Shown one piece after another: positions 33,301 through 44,600 of a stretch of DNA of 64,000 nucleotides. Under the pieces are notes generated by a model, which was not told the origin of the DNA, did not search any database, and saw nothing but the letters and a program-made list of their open reading frames with translations. Every line of letters begins with the position of its first letter. Within the stretch, counting starts at the first letter, position 1. The position numbers were made by a program, and so were the translations under genes. The DNA comes from Laburnicola sp. R22_1 (taxonomy: Eukaryota; Ascomycota; Dothideomycetes; Pleosporales; Didymosphaeriaceae), in assembly GCA_014281115.1 (NCBI GenBank), contig JACONQ010000019.1, forward strand, positions 1,426,001-1,490,000. The letters are read 5' to 3'.

Positions 33301-35755
33301 GGCTGTTTACTGCAATACATTTCATCACGCCACTGGTGTAACGGTTTTGTACGATCTTCAGCTCCGCGTTCCAACACCAATAACGGTTGATCAGCGCGAG
33401 GTCCAAGTCGTTGAGCAGGGCGAGTCGCTTAGATTGTTGTCTCGTATCAAGCCACCGCACGATGTTTCTAACGTATATCATCCCACCTGGACAGATCACA
33501 GCTCCTGTAAGTGGGCTAAACCGGACATGGCGAGTTACAGCAAGACCTACGATATCTACGCTATCAAGACTCGCATCGACACCCTGCTGGCAAACAGTTT
33601 TGCCTGGGACTTTCTGCAAAAGATCGGCGTCTCCGGAATTGCGTATCCGTGGGCCGTTCTCGAACACTACGGTAACGGCAGAGAGATGATCGTAAAGATA
33701 GACATGGATCCTAAGCATGAGACAATGACCTGGGACTCTCAGTCTTGGGCTCCGTTCATAGATGCCGCTACATCTGTCGGCTCGTCGATCTTCTTCAACA
33801 GCCCAAACATGCGCATTGTCTCTGGGATCGACCAGGTGCAATTCGTCTCTGACCACGCTCCACCGAAAGTCGGGTATCTCTATGTCCAGCAAGCTAGTGA
33901 TGCAAAGAGCCTGGCTGCAGATATCAGCGTGTTGAGTGAGCAAGGTGAACTGTTGGCGAAATTGAAGTCGATGCGCTTCTCTGATATCGAAGCGGCTTCG
34001 GATCGAACCACGGGTGTGGATGCACTTGTGCATCAATTGGCATGGGTCCCTCCCATTTTTTCGGAAAAGCCTCTCGCCATGGATCACGTCTTGCTCATAT
34101 GTAGCGACAAAGGGCTGTCACAGTGCTACGCTGACGAGCTAAAAGCTTGCGCAAAGATCTTAATTCACACATCCTCAACGGAATGCCTCAAAGATGCAGC
34201 GGTCTCGGCGGTATTGAGTCGGGACGGGGCGATAGTCATCTATATGCCTGGACGAGCTCAGTCGTTAGATGAAGTGCCAGACAAGGCTCACACCTTCACA
34301 TGGGAAGCAACAGGCATTGTCAAGCACCTAGCTACTCTTGAAACTACATCGAAACTCTTCATCATCACGGATAGCATCTACAAAGCCTCATCACCAACAG
34401 CTCTCGCTCAGGCCCCTCTGTACGGCTTTGCGCGAATTGCTGCACAAGAACATCCGGAAATATGGGGTGGCCTAGTCGACAATGAAGGGTCGCATATCCC
34501 AATGCTCGCTATCAAGTACGTGCAAGAACAGGATGTAGTTCGCGTGCAGGATGGTCTCCCGTGCATCGCCAGGATGAGACCCTTCACCAAGCATCAGCGA
34601 CACGGAGCCAGTTCGAATCGAACATTTTTACCGAAGTCACATGGTACATACATCGTCACTGGAGGCTTTGGTGACATTGGTCTTGAGATACTCGACTTTC
34701 TAGTAGCCAAGGGAGCTCGGCGCATTGTTGTGGTATCACGCAGTGGTCTTCCACCACGACGTGGCTGGCACGATGTTGTCGAAGGCCGAATGAAGAGTGT
34801 TATCGACAAGATAACGCATCTAGAAGCCAGAGGAGCAAGTGTGTACGGCATCCCACTCGATATCAGTGCCCCCGACGCAGATTCGCAGTTACTGTCAGCC
34901 CTCGATCGCCTCTGTCTCCCGCCTATTCTAGGTGTCGTCCATGCAGCTGGCATCAATGAAGACGGCCTGATCAAAGACACAACATCAGCCTCTTTCTCGC
35001 GGGTCTTTGCTCCAAAGATAGCCGGCGCCCTAATCCTGCACAAACTTTTCCCTCCAACTACAACTACTCTCGACTTCTTCATCCTCTTCTCATCCATCGG
35101 TCAACTCGTCGGTACGTCGGGTCAAGCACCATACGGCGCCGCAAACGCTTTCCTCGACAGCCTAGCCACACACCGCAGGAGCCAGGGTGACAATGCAATC
35201 GCCATTCAATGGACAGCGTGGAGAGGCATAGGTTTGGCAGCGGACTCAGACTTCCTCATAGTAGAGCTATCCAGCAAAGGAATTACTGATATCACACGCG
35301 ACGAAGGTTTCCAAGCGTGGGAGTACCTGGACAAACTCGATACCGACCACGCCGTTGTGACACGAGCAAGAATCCTATCCGCCGACGAAGCGATTCCTTT
35401 CCCTCTAGTTTCAGAAATCGCACAACGACGCGCTCGTCCTGCCGAGGCTTCCACCTGCCCAGCATCATTCAGCCCATCTGATAGCAGCGCAGCCCGACCA
35501 ACATCCGGCCCGGAGCTCAAGTCTTGGCTCAGTACCAGGATCCGCGAATGCATCGGTGCAGTCTTACATATGGATATTGAGGACATCGACGTCAGGGCTG
35601 CGGTTGCGGATTTGGGCGTCGATAGCGTCATGACGGTTGCGTTGAGGCAGAAGTTGCAGAGCGTGTTGGGGGTTAAGGTGCCGCCAACTTTGATGTGGAA
35701 GGAGCCTACTGTGGAGCATTTGGTTGCGTGGTTTTGTCGGAAAATGGGGGAGTGA
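30393..35755 (+). CDS. Partially reducing type I PKS, 6-methylsalicylic acid synthase/mellein synthase type, 1772 aa
   Basis: Iterative PKS building a small aromatic or dihydroisocoumarin from acetyl/malonyl-CoA with selective ketoreduction. The long frame (from 30462) has no ATG before the KS. A short first exon 30393-30417 (MGAVTYHH) and a 44-nt intron (GTAGGT...GCTGAC...ATAG) supply one in phase. Domains: KS at residues 15-440 (DAACASS Cys185, EAHATST His321, KPNIGH His361); AT with GHSVGE (Ser about 640); DH/thiohydrolase-type domain with HPLDGTEIIP (His about 944); a linker or structural pseudo-KR; KR with TGGFGDIG at about 1408 and YGAANAF; ACP with GVDSVMT (Ser about 1727). No ER, methyltransferase or thioesterase. 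Architecture and length match 6-MSA synthases, and mellein synthases share it, so the product is unresolved. Every catalytic residue I checked is intact. Confidence 0.92.
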
Positions 35756-36271
35756 GGGGCCGAAAGGAAGGGATTCAAGGAGGCTTTTGGTGGGTTTTGA
35801 GGTTGGGGGGATTCTGCAGTTTTGGTTTGGGGTTAGGTGTTGTTGGATTTTTGTGTTTTGTTATGTACGTTTTGGTTTATCTGTACGTACGGTAATTCAT
35901 GTGGAATTCATGTTCTGTTGGACTAGAGTCTAGCTGAAATTTAAGCTCCAAAGGCGAAGTGGTATGAAATGTAGTGTAGTAACTTGAGTATCACGCGATG
36001 TTATTAAAAGCTGGTACACGGCCGGGTTGCGGAGCCGCGCGAACCGTGGGACAGCGATTCTCATCCATAGCCCCACCCTCCGAACACCAAGGAACCCGAA
36101 ATTTTCTAGATTATTTACGCCCGAATTACCTATAAGAAGAGTAAAACGCTGCGCACAACCTTTTCCCCTTGATCTATCCTCCAGCTCCACCACCTGCACT
36201 CTTCTGCTCAAATTGTTCACAACCCGAATCTTCCACCCCGGATTGCGACACTTTCTGGTGAATACAACATC
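35756..36271. other. Intergenic spacer
   Basis: 516 bp: G/T-rich 3' flank of the PKS, then the promoter of the next plus-strand gene. No gene or repeat is supported. Confidence 0.55.
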
Positions 36272-37702
36272 ATGGAGAGAATGATAAACGAAAAGATCTT
36301 CTCCCCCGCATGGGCACTCGAAAACTTACCTACCGAAATCGTGGAAAACATCGCAGAACACATCATAGCCCCATCGCGTCAAGGTTATCCACCAGAGACC
36401 GAGGACATCTATGGTAATCTCATCTACGACCCTTTTCCGGTAGCGTTGGGAGCTTTCCGCTTGACCTGCAGAAACATCAGAGCGAAAAGCAGCTACGTAT
36501 TTGTCCGTGATTATTTCAAAAGCCTCAAAGTCAGTTTCACTATGTCCGGATTGAAAAGGCTCAACGATATTGCACATCATCCTTTATTTGGACCCGCTGT
36601 CGAGGAACTACGATTCCACCATCCGATTTCTTGTGATACCTACATGGACGCGCAGGCCGAGCTGTATGTAACCTCTGTCGAAGATTTGTTTCTCAAGCAG
36701 CTAAAACTCACTCGCAGGCTCGCATCTAGAGGTATTAGAATTGACGAAATTGAGACTGAAATTCTCTCAAAATGTCGTCTACATGATAAAAGGACGCACG
36801 AATACACGGTGAGTACTACCATGAGAAATAAATAGGCTTTGACTCACGTAATCAGTACCTGAAATTCAGCGGGAGTGGTGCCGCCTTGATAGCCGTTGCT
36901 TTTCAATCTCTCTCCGCAGTCAAACACATCCTAGTCATGGGCTCGTTTCCATATACTGTCCATCTTCCAACCGGAGCTCGACAACCAGTGTCGGTCGTCG
37001 ACGGTTCAGGCTTAGCGAGAAGCCTTTTCCGAGCGATATTTGCAGCACTTCCATTGTCGACCATTAAGTTACATAGCTTCAGCACGAACCGCGGCCAAAG
37101 TTTGGAGAATGCCTCCGGCATACTTGGTGCCGGGTTCTTCATGCTGAAGAACATCATGCTGAAGAACATCATGCTGAAGAACATCATGCCGAGCCTGACT
37201 GCCCTGTACAAGCTCAACATTTGCATCGAGGCTGGGAGCATGAATGGATTGTACACCGACTCTCTGGGCAGCCTTCTTGGAAGTTTACCTTCTTTGACAG
37301 ATTTGGATCTCCAGGCCGCCGATGCTACAAGCCTTGACGAGGCGTTTCTCGACAACTATATCTACCTCGACGCCCCCGCAAGCCCTCTGCAGAGACTTTC
37401 TCTCCACAGCGTGGCTATCAGAGTCTCAGACACGGAGCGGTTCCTCGCTGGTCACCGGAAGACTCTGAAATCGCTTATGCTTGAGGAGGTCGAGTTGTAC
37501 AACTCGAAAAAAAATCGATTTCCCTTTAGGACAGCGCTGGAGAGATGTCCTCTGTACGCTGGAGACCTTTTCCGCTCTCGAACACGTTCGGATCAAACTT
37601 TGCTATCAGGAGGGATACGATATATACTTCCCTGGATGTGGCAGTATAACATTTGAACGAGACACCAGGGACACGTATCTCGAGTTGGCGGAGGGCAACG
37701 AA

Positions 37703-37737
<35 letters not shown>

Positions 37738-37861
37738 TGATGATGATGATGATGATGACTGGGTCTTTGTGGATGTTAAGAACAACTGTGGCGAGGTAGA
37801 TGAATGGGAGCACATGGAAACAGGCCTGCGGAGACTACAGGCCGGTCTACGTATCAGATAA
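36272..37861 (+). CDS. F-box-like protein with frameshift in an A8 tract and poly-Asp run
   Basis: Exon 1 (36272-36808) starts MERMINEKIFSPAWALENLPTE, an LPxEI-type F-box-like N-terminus. Intron 36809-36855 (47 nt, GTGAGT...ATCAG) is in phase, and exon 2 opens YLKFSGSGAALIAVAF. Leucine-rich segments follow (LTDLDLQAADATSLDEAF, LKSLMLEEVELYN). At 37507-37514 a run of eight A shifts the frame. The incoming frame would end at 37656 with no further family-like sequence, whereas the frame one base over continues RWRDVLCTLETFSALEHVRI and runs to 37861. The gene therefore reads correctly only if the run were one base shorter. Exon 2 also has three 15-bp repeats (37141-37185, MLKNI x3) and a 19-residue Asp tract. 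It is the last gene before the AT-rich block. Function unknown; about 514 aa. Confidence 0.68.
37141..37185 (+). repeat. 15-bp in-frame tandem repeat, three units
   Basis: ATGCTGAAGAACATC three times in a row, identical, giving MLKNI repeats inside the F-box-like protein; a fourth, broken unit follows (ATGCCGAGC). Confidence 0.92.
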
Positions 37862-38018
37862 GAACTCTGTATACCATGGGGTAATTTGACGCTGAATGCA
37901 AACTGGAAACCTTGCTTTTCTATTTTAGTCCGACCTTCTTTACCTAGGTAGTTTAAGATAGTTACTATTTAGATCTTTATATAGATTTGTTAAGTACTTT
38001 ATTAAGTTTATATATATA

Positions 38019-38422
38019 GTGTTAATTTAATCTACCTAGGGATAAAATAATAAAGGCTTTTATTTAAATAATATAATAAAAAAGTAGAGCCTCTTACCTA
38101 GTAAATAAGCTATCTAAAAGAAGACTTTATAGACTTTTAGTATACAGTATAATACTATTATAAAAAGCTATAAAGGTGCTAAAAACACTTTAAAATAAGG
38201 TAAAGTAGTAAGATAGGTTTAGTAGCTATTTAAGAAAAGTATATATAAATTAGCCCCTTATTATAAAGTTAATTATAAGCTATACTATAGTACCGCATTT
38301 TTGTAACTACCTTTTCACGCTTTTTTTTAATTACTAAGCAGGGGGCTTTGCTTTTTTTATTATATTATTTGAGATAAAAGCCTTTGTCGTGCTACTTCTA
38401 GGTAGTTAATTTAATGCCACAC
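38019..38422. mobile_element. MITE of the 51-58 kb TIR family, ~404 bp
   Basis: The left end from about 38019 (GTTAATTTAATCTACCTAGG, then AAAGGCTTTTAT and ATAATATAATAAAAAAG) is the inverted counterpart of the right end finishing about 38422 (TAGGTAGTTAATTTAATGCC, CAC). Ends correspond to those of the large element at 51297-57946. The ~200-bp core has no coding frame. Heavily transition-mutated. Confidence 0.7.
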
Positions 38423-38477
38423 ATACTATAGTACTAAAATTAATAATAATAATATAATATAGTTGCCTATATATATA

Positions 38478-38578
38478 GCGTTAATTTATCTATCTAGGAG
38501 TAGGATAATAAAGCCTTTTATCTTAAATAATATAATAAAAAAGCAGAGTCTCCTACTTAGTAATTAAAAAGAGCGTGA
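38478..38578 (+). repeat. Second, unpaired left-type end of the same TIR family
   Basis: GCGTTAATTTATCTATCTAG followed by GGATAATAAAGCCTTTTATC and AAAAAAGCAGAGTCTCC, the left-end orientation of the family. No inverted partner is identified close by. Confidence 0.6.
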
Positions 38579-38679
38579 GCCTACTACTAGTAGTACTAGT
38601 ACTAGTATATATACAGTATAAAAATTTATAACTAGAAATTAAGTCTTTATTTATTATTTATTCGTATACTGTATAGGCG

Positions 38680-38853
38680 GAGGGGCGTATTATAGTGGGT
38701 ACGAGCGTAAGGTTATCTAAGTATAGCAGAAGTCTAGATAGTAAATCTACGCTGTGGTAGGGGACTATAAGCGAGAATTTTAGTCTAGAAATAAGCGAAA
38801 ACTTAGACTCCTTAGCGAGTTCGAATCTCGCCCTCTTTCCCTCTAGTTTTTAA
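38680..38853 (+). other. tRNA-like T-arm with T-run: possible SINE or decayed tRNA
   Basis: GCGAG-TTCGAAT-CTCGC at about 38816-38832 is a perfect five-pair stem around a canonical TTCGAAT T-loop (pol III B-box). It is followed by CCCTCTTTCC and, within 20 bp, TTTTT. About 130 bp upstream GGAGGGG could pair with CCTCTTT allowing wobbles. The distance is too long for a plain tRNA, and no clear anticodon arm was found, so a tRNA-derived SINE or a mutated, interrupted tRNA is the best guess. Confidence 0.3.
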
Positions 38854-38910
38854 ACACCAAAAAACTAATCTTTGTAGATAAGAAGAAAAGTAGCCTAAAT
38901 AAGCTAGTAT

Positions 38911-39094
38911 CTCTAATAATTGAGAAATTTCTAACTATTTAAGCTAGTCTTAACTAAGTTACTAAATTAAACTTATAGGACGGGAAAGCTATTAGCAAGT
39001 ACCTCTAATAATTAAGAAATCTTTAACTAGTTACTAGTCTTAATAAGTTATTAAGATTTAAACTTATAGGACAAGAAAGTTAATTAAGGCATAT
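38911..39094. repeat. 92-bp tandem duplication
   Basis: Units from 38911 and 39003 share CTCTAATAATT-AGAAAT, CTAGTCTTAA and AAACTTATAGGAC-GGAAAG / AAACTTATAGGACAAGAAAG. Differences are mostly A/G and C/T. Confidence 0.7.
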
Positions 39095-41267
39095 TACTAT
39101 CTTCTATTTTAGGAAAAACTTTGTTAGAAATTTTAATTCACGCTTTAGACAGACAATAGGCCACTAGTGTTAGTTTTTCCTTAACCTCCTTTAAAGGGCT
39201 TTTTTTACTAGAAGAAAGTGCCCCTTATCTATCTATACAATTTGCCTGTGACTGTATTTACTTTACAGAAAATTTAGAAGCAATAAAAATGATAATAATA
39301 ATACTATATAGGCAAGGGCACCTAAGAAGGTTAAGATTTTAATATTGTTGCATAATAGTATTATGTAAGAATTATATAATATCTATACGCCGCAGCCTAT
39401 ATATTATAGAATCTTCTTCTTTCTATTTGCATCCTTTCTAGAGATAAGCAATTAATACTAAGTTAGTTCTATTATATTATTTTCTTTTCTTATATAATTA
39501 TTACGTACACTCTCTACACTTACTAATATAAAGTATTAGATATTAATATCTATATAGCTAGCTACAGAGCCTATTTAACACTAATTAGTAAGAGTAAAAA
39601 TAGATTACGTAAGTTATTATTAGCTATATAACTTGTTTTATTATACCCTATCCTTTGTATATATAAAAATAATAGATTAAACCTTTATAAAGGTAGTAAA
39701 TAACTATTACTACTATATAAAATAAAGAAAGTAATTATATAAGATATATAAAATCTATCCTTATCTATAAGAATAGTAGATTAACTCTTTTATTAAGTTA
39801 GTAAGTAAATATTACTACTATATAAGATTTAAAAAGATAGTGCACTAAGCACACTACTAGTAACTATATAAATATATAGTTAGATAATAATAAACTCTAA
39901 TAAAGTGCAATCCTCTATATAACTAACCTATTAAATAAACTAGTTATATAATAACTACCCCTACCACTACTCTATATAAAACTTCTACCTTTACTACCTC
40001 TACCTTATAAGATAACACTAATATGCCTAAATATACTAGACTATATAATAAGTATACTAAAGAGATAGGAATATTAGAGATAACACTGCGCAACAGAATA
40101 AGACCTAAGTACTAAAAGAATAAGATTAATTTAGTAGATAATTCCTCTTTAATAGAAATATAATTGTACGTAGTATAACATATTTTATTAGTAGCCCGGA
40201 TAGATTAGTTTACTAGATAGTTATTCTTGGCAACTTTAAGGTTCCTTATAACTTATTATAGAACACTACTAATATTACTTTATCGTAACTTATAATAACC
40301 TACTATAACTTATATTATACTAAGTTACTATTTAATTTACTTTTTATATTATATAGCCTCTTTACGCAGCTATAGTAGCTGCGTAAAGCTAAGGAGTCTT
40401 TTTAGCAGTACAAACTTATAATAAGACTTTCTATAATATATAATATATTATCTACTATACTATATATAAGTAATATATAGTATACTTATTATAATTTATA
40501 GTAAAGTATACTCTATCTTAAGTAGTACTTTATCTAATTTTTAGTCACTAAGTGTGTATTATTATAAGATAAAGTTAACCTGTTATTTTTAGCCTTATAG
40601 TAACTTATAATAAAATTACTCTAATTTACTATTAATACTATCTAAAAATAAGCTACTAAGGGTAATATTTAACTTCTTCTCTATCTCTTTATTTATCTAA
40701 TAGGTCCTTGCGTTATGCCTAGGCTCTTCGCACCTCCTATAGTAGTATTATATTAAGGGATCTACCTTTCTCTTACTACTACCTTACGCTCTTTTTAATA
40801 ACTTTATCCTAATAGAAGGGCTTTCTATTTTTAAATCTACTTTCTAAGTAAAGCCTAGCGTCCTACCTTTCTAAATACGCTTTCTTTTTTATATTTTTTA
40901 CTTTATTAGAACTTTAATTTACTTCTTAAGTTTCTTAATATAGGACTTTTAAAATATACTATAGTAGAGTATAAGTTTAGCACCTTTTATAAGCTATAAG
41001 TAGCTTAATTTAGTATTAGATAGAGACTAAATAAAAGAGTTACGTATAAGCTTTAACTAGAATCTAAACTTAAGGGTATTACTTAAGGTTCTAGCTTACT
41101 ATAGTGTATTTAGTAGGGTACTTTAAGGTAAAGTGTAAATATATATATTAAGGCAATCTACTACTACTAACGCATCTAAAGAAATAAGCCTAGAGGTCTT
41201 AAAGACTTTCTTATAGTTTTCTAATATAAATATATTAAAAAACGCATGGCAAAAGGCTAGTAAGAAG
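39095..41267. other. AT-rich relic DNA, left flank of Gypsy A
   Basis: Strongly mutated DNA with no called element. A short coding-like trace starts at 40021 (ATGCCTAAATATACTAG..., about 30 codons before stops). This DNA is interrupted by the Gypsy element and resumes at 48717 (TATTAAAAAACGCAT on the left, TAATATAAAAAACGCAT on the right, may be a local duplication). Family not determined. Confidence 0.4.
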
Positions 41268-41272
41268 CCCTC

Positions 41273-41453
41273 TGTTATAACGCGTCCCCTGTGGTAGCGT
41301 AACCCCCTAGTTGCCCTAGACTGGCCTAGATTAGTCTTGGCTAGGTTAGAGTTTTCTTCTTAGGCCTTATTGCCTTTAGACCTACTTTCCTTTTTTTAAG
41401 GGATTACCTTAGTAGTGAATTAATAGATTAAGCATTATACCCACAATTTTATA
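41273..41453 (+). repeat. 5' LTR of Gypsy A, 181 bp
   Basis: Begins TGTTATAACGCGTCC and ends ACAATTTTATA. The terminal CA seen in the 3' LTR is TA here. Differences between LTRs are almost all transitions. Confidence 0.92.
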
Positions 41454-41639
41454 ATATAATTCCTTACTACCTTATATCTTATTATTCTAATATAAGCGAC
41501 GTCTGTTAAAGCTAACGCCTAGCCTCTGTAGCCGGCCCAAGCGGAGCGATAGTAACTAGCGAGGGGCAACCTCACGCCAGCATTAAGAACTCTAGACCAG
41601 GCCAAACTAGCACGGACAAAGGACAAATAGTCTTAAGCG

Positions 41640-44600
41640 CTAAAGAAGCTTAGATACAATGTTAGGAAGAGAAACTTAAGTAAGAAATTAAGATTGCAAA
41701 GAAGCGCAAGGCTATTAAAGCCTTGCAGGACTAACTTAAGATCCTATAGGTTAAAATAGGACCTAATAATAATAAATAAAGAACCTCGACTCTTGCAAGC
41801 AATGCTAAAGCTGCAATAAAGAAGGATAAGGGCAAGAGTAGGCAACTAATGTCCAAAACTATTAAAGAGAATACAAGCGACCCTAATAATAGCAGCAACT
41901 TATTAGAGGAGCCTAGCAGCTCTAGAGAGGACTTCCCTCTGCGTAAGAAGGGTGAACAAAAGAGTAAGCGACTAAGTAAGAAGGATAAAAGGAAGCCCCT
42001 AAGGACTAGCATCGCGCCTATTGTCCTACCCTAAATAATAATTGCTAGCTTAGACCTACAACTACTAAAACTGCCAGAGCCCTAATTTAAAGAAAGAGGC
42101 TAGAAGGAACTAAACGCCTAGGCAAGAGACTGCAAAGATTATATTTAATACGCACTAGCCCTTAGCACTAATCTAGCCTAGATAAGGTTTGCACACTACT
42201 ATCTTAGAAACACATAATATAACTTCTAGAATAGGGTAGTTTAGGAAATCCCTAAGCGCAAACGCGAGCGTAAGGTAATATAGAAACTAATAAAGTAGAC
42301 TATAGTAGACACTTTAGGATTGAGCTAGAAAAGAGAATAAGAGGCTTGTTGGCGTATTAAGAACGCAAAGTAGGGTTATTAGACCCTAACTAAACTCCTA
42401 AACTATCTTAAGGATTAGTGGGAAGAGACTAACCCTAATTATGCCTTAAATAATTATAACAATTAGCACATTAGCGATTTCTTCTCTGCTCTAGATAGTT
42501 AAGTAGTGGAAATCACAGCGGTGAACTAGCCTTATCTAACTAGAGGAGATGGCTAACTAATACTAGCGGGTTATCTAAGGGCCAAAGCTAGGCAAGCGAA
42601 AGCAAAAGGATAACAATAAGGAGGCCTAAGAGGACAATAGACAAGGCACGACTATCTAGAAACAATCTAGGTTAAACAACACTAGACTAGGCTAGAGGCG
42701 CCATAACCTATAATATAAGGAATAGAATAAGCGTTATAAGGCATAATTACTACTAGACTAGGAAAAGAATAACTATTTTTACTATTACAAGTAAGGGCAC
42801 TACAAAGATAACTGCCCAAAGCAAAAGATAGAGGCGGGAAAAGATAAGCCCTAGGTTATCTATTCCTTAGACTAACGGGCTCTATTATATATATAGAGGG
42901 ATAAAGATTACTTGCTGTAGCCACCTTAGAGGCAAGAGGCCCCTATAAGGCTAGAGAGTTCCTAATCGCCCTAGAAGGGGTTATTTAAACAGCAGCGGGC
43001 TCCTTTAAAGTAAGGGCCCTAGTAGACTACGGCGTAGAGACTAACTTTGTTAGTACTAGGATAGTAAAGAGAGTTATAGTCTAACTAAAAGCGAATGTAA
43101 ACTAGACTTATAAGACTCTAAATAGAGTTAAATTAGAGATTTAAGGCCAGACTAAGCTGGCCTACGTAATAATAGATAGCTATGGGCAAACCTAGGCTAG
43201 GTTAGACGAATTTGTTGTAGGGAATATTAAAGGGTTCGACATAGTACTAGGAATGCCCTAGTTAACTAAATAGAACCTACTACCCAACTTTACTACTTAT
43301 ATATTGCAATTTAATAATAGTAAGCGCAAATTTTAGAAGGTTACTATAGAGGGGCCATAATAATTCGCAAATACTACTAAGGACACTAATAATAACTATT
43401 TTGTTATATATAGAGTTAGTCTAAGCCAATTTAGTCTAAATAAGACTATTCTATCTAAGGTTTACTAAGGGAGGTTTAAAGAAGCCTTCTTAGAAATAAA
43501 CACCGTCCTACTAGTAGACTACAGGTCTTATAAGATGTCTATTAATATTAAGGCAGATAAGAAGGTACCCTTTAGACTACTCTATAGCCTATTAGCGCCA
43601 AAGACACAGGTCTTAAAGGAGTATATTAAGAGGAACCTTAAAAGAGGCTAGATACGCCACTTAAAATTAAAAGTAGGAGCACTAATTCTTTTCGCAAAGA
43701 AAAAGGATAAGGAATTATAATTATATATAGATTACTATAGACTAAACGCGATAACTATAAAAAACTATTACCTACTCCTACTAATCTAAAAGTTACTAGA
43801 CTAGCTAGGATCTGCTATTATATACACTAAATTAGACCTAAGGAACGCCTATTACTATATATAAATTAAGGTAGGCGATAAATAGAAGATGATATTTCGG
43901 ACTAGATATGGCCACTATAAGTACATAGTAATGCCCTTTAGGTTAACTAACGCCCCTATGGTCTTTTAGAGCTATATTAATAGTGCGCTATTAGACTTAC
44001 TTAATATCTATTATATTGTATACTTGGACAACATTCTTATATATTTCTAGAGTAAGGAGGAACATATTAAACACGTAAAGATAGTGCTAGATCGGCTTAT
44101 CTAGTATAAGCTATATGCCAAACTCTTTAAGTATAAGTTCTATACCTAAGAAGTAGGCTACCTAGAATTTATAGTAAGCCCAGAGGGCATATATATAAAA
44201 GGGGACAGAGTTAAGAGTATATAGAAGTGGCCAGAGCCTAAGTTAGTATAGAATATAAGAATTTTCCTAGGCTTTGCTAATTACTACTAAAGATTTATTA
44301 AAGGATTTTTAAGGATCGCAAGCCCCCTGCACGTACTTACCTAGTGACTAGAAGGGTCGGCCCATAGTAGTCACTAATAATATAAGAAGGAATTAGTACC
44401 TATTACCCTATTAAGTAAGACTTAGGCTGCGTTTAAGCAACTAAAGTAAAGCTTTGCTAGTAGGCCCTTACTAGCTTATTTTAACCCTAAATTGTCCTTA
44501 AGGGTAAAGACCAACGCCTCTAGATACGCGATATCTAGCATCTTAAGTTAACTACACCCAGAGCCCTAAAAAAAGAAATAATGGCACCTAGTTGCCTTCT

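Noticed and set aside
32984..34087. 367-codon minus-strand frame
   Set aside because: Antisense shadow within the PKS; the plus strand has continuous, motif-rich coding.
37526..37815. Minus-strand frames with poly-Ile/Val or poly-Ser
   Set aside because: Antisense of the Asp-codon repeat in the F-box-like gene.
26552..37861. A patulin-like or other multi-gene secondary-metabolite cluster around the PKS
   Set aside because: The neighbours are a carboxypeptidase and an F-box-like gene; no tailoring, transport or regulatory gene is seen on either side.
38680..38853. A genuine tRNA gene
   Set aside because: Only the T-arm is canonical; acceptor pairing needs several wobbles and no anticodon arm fits at normal spacing. 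Kept as a tRNA-like/SINE candidate only.
41731..42034. Open frames on both strands within Gypsy A gag
   Set aside because: The minus frame is a Leu-rich antisense shadow, and the plus frame is only an open fragment of the decayed gag.
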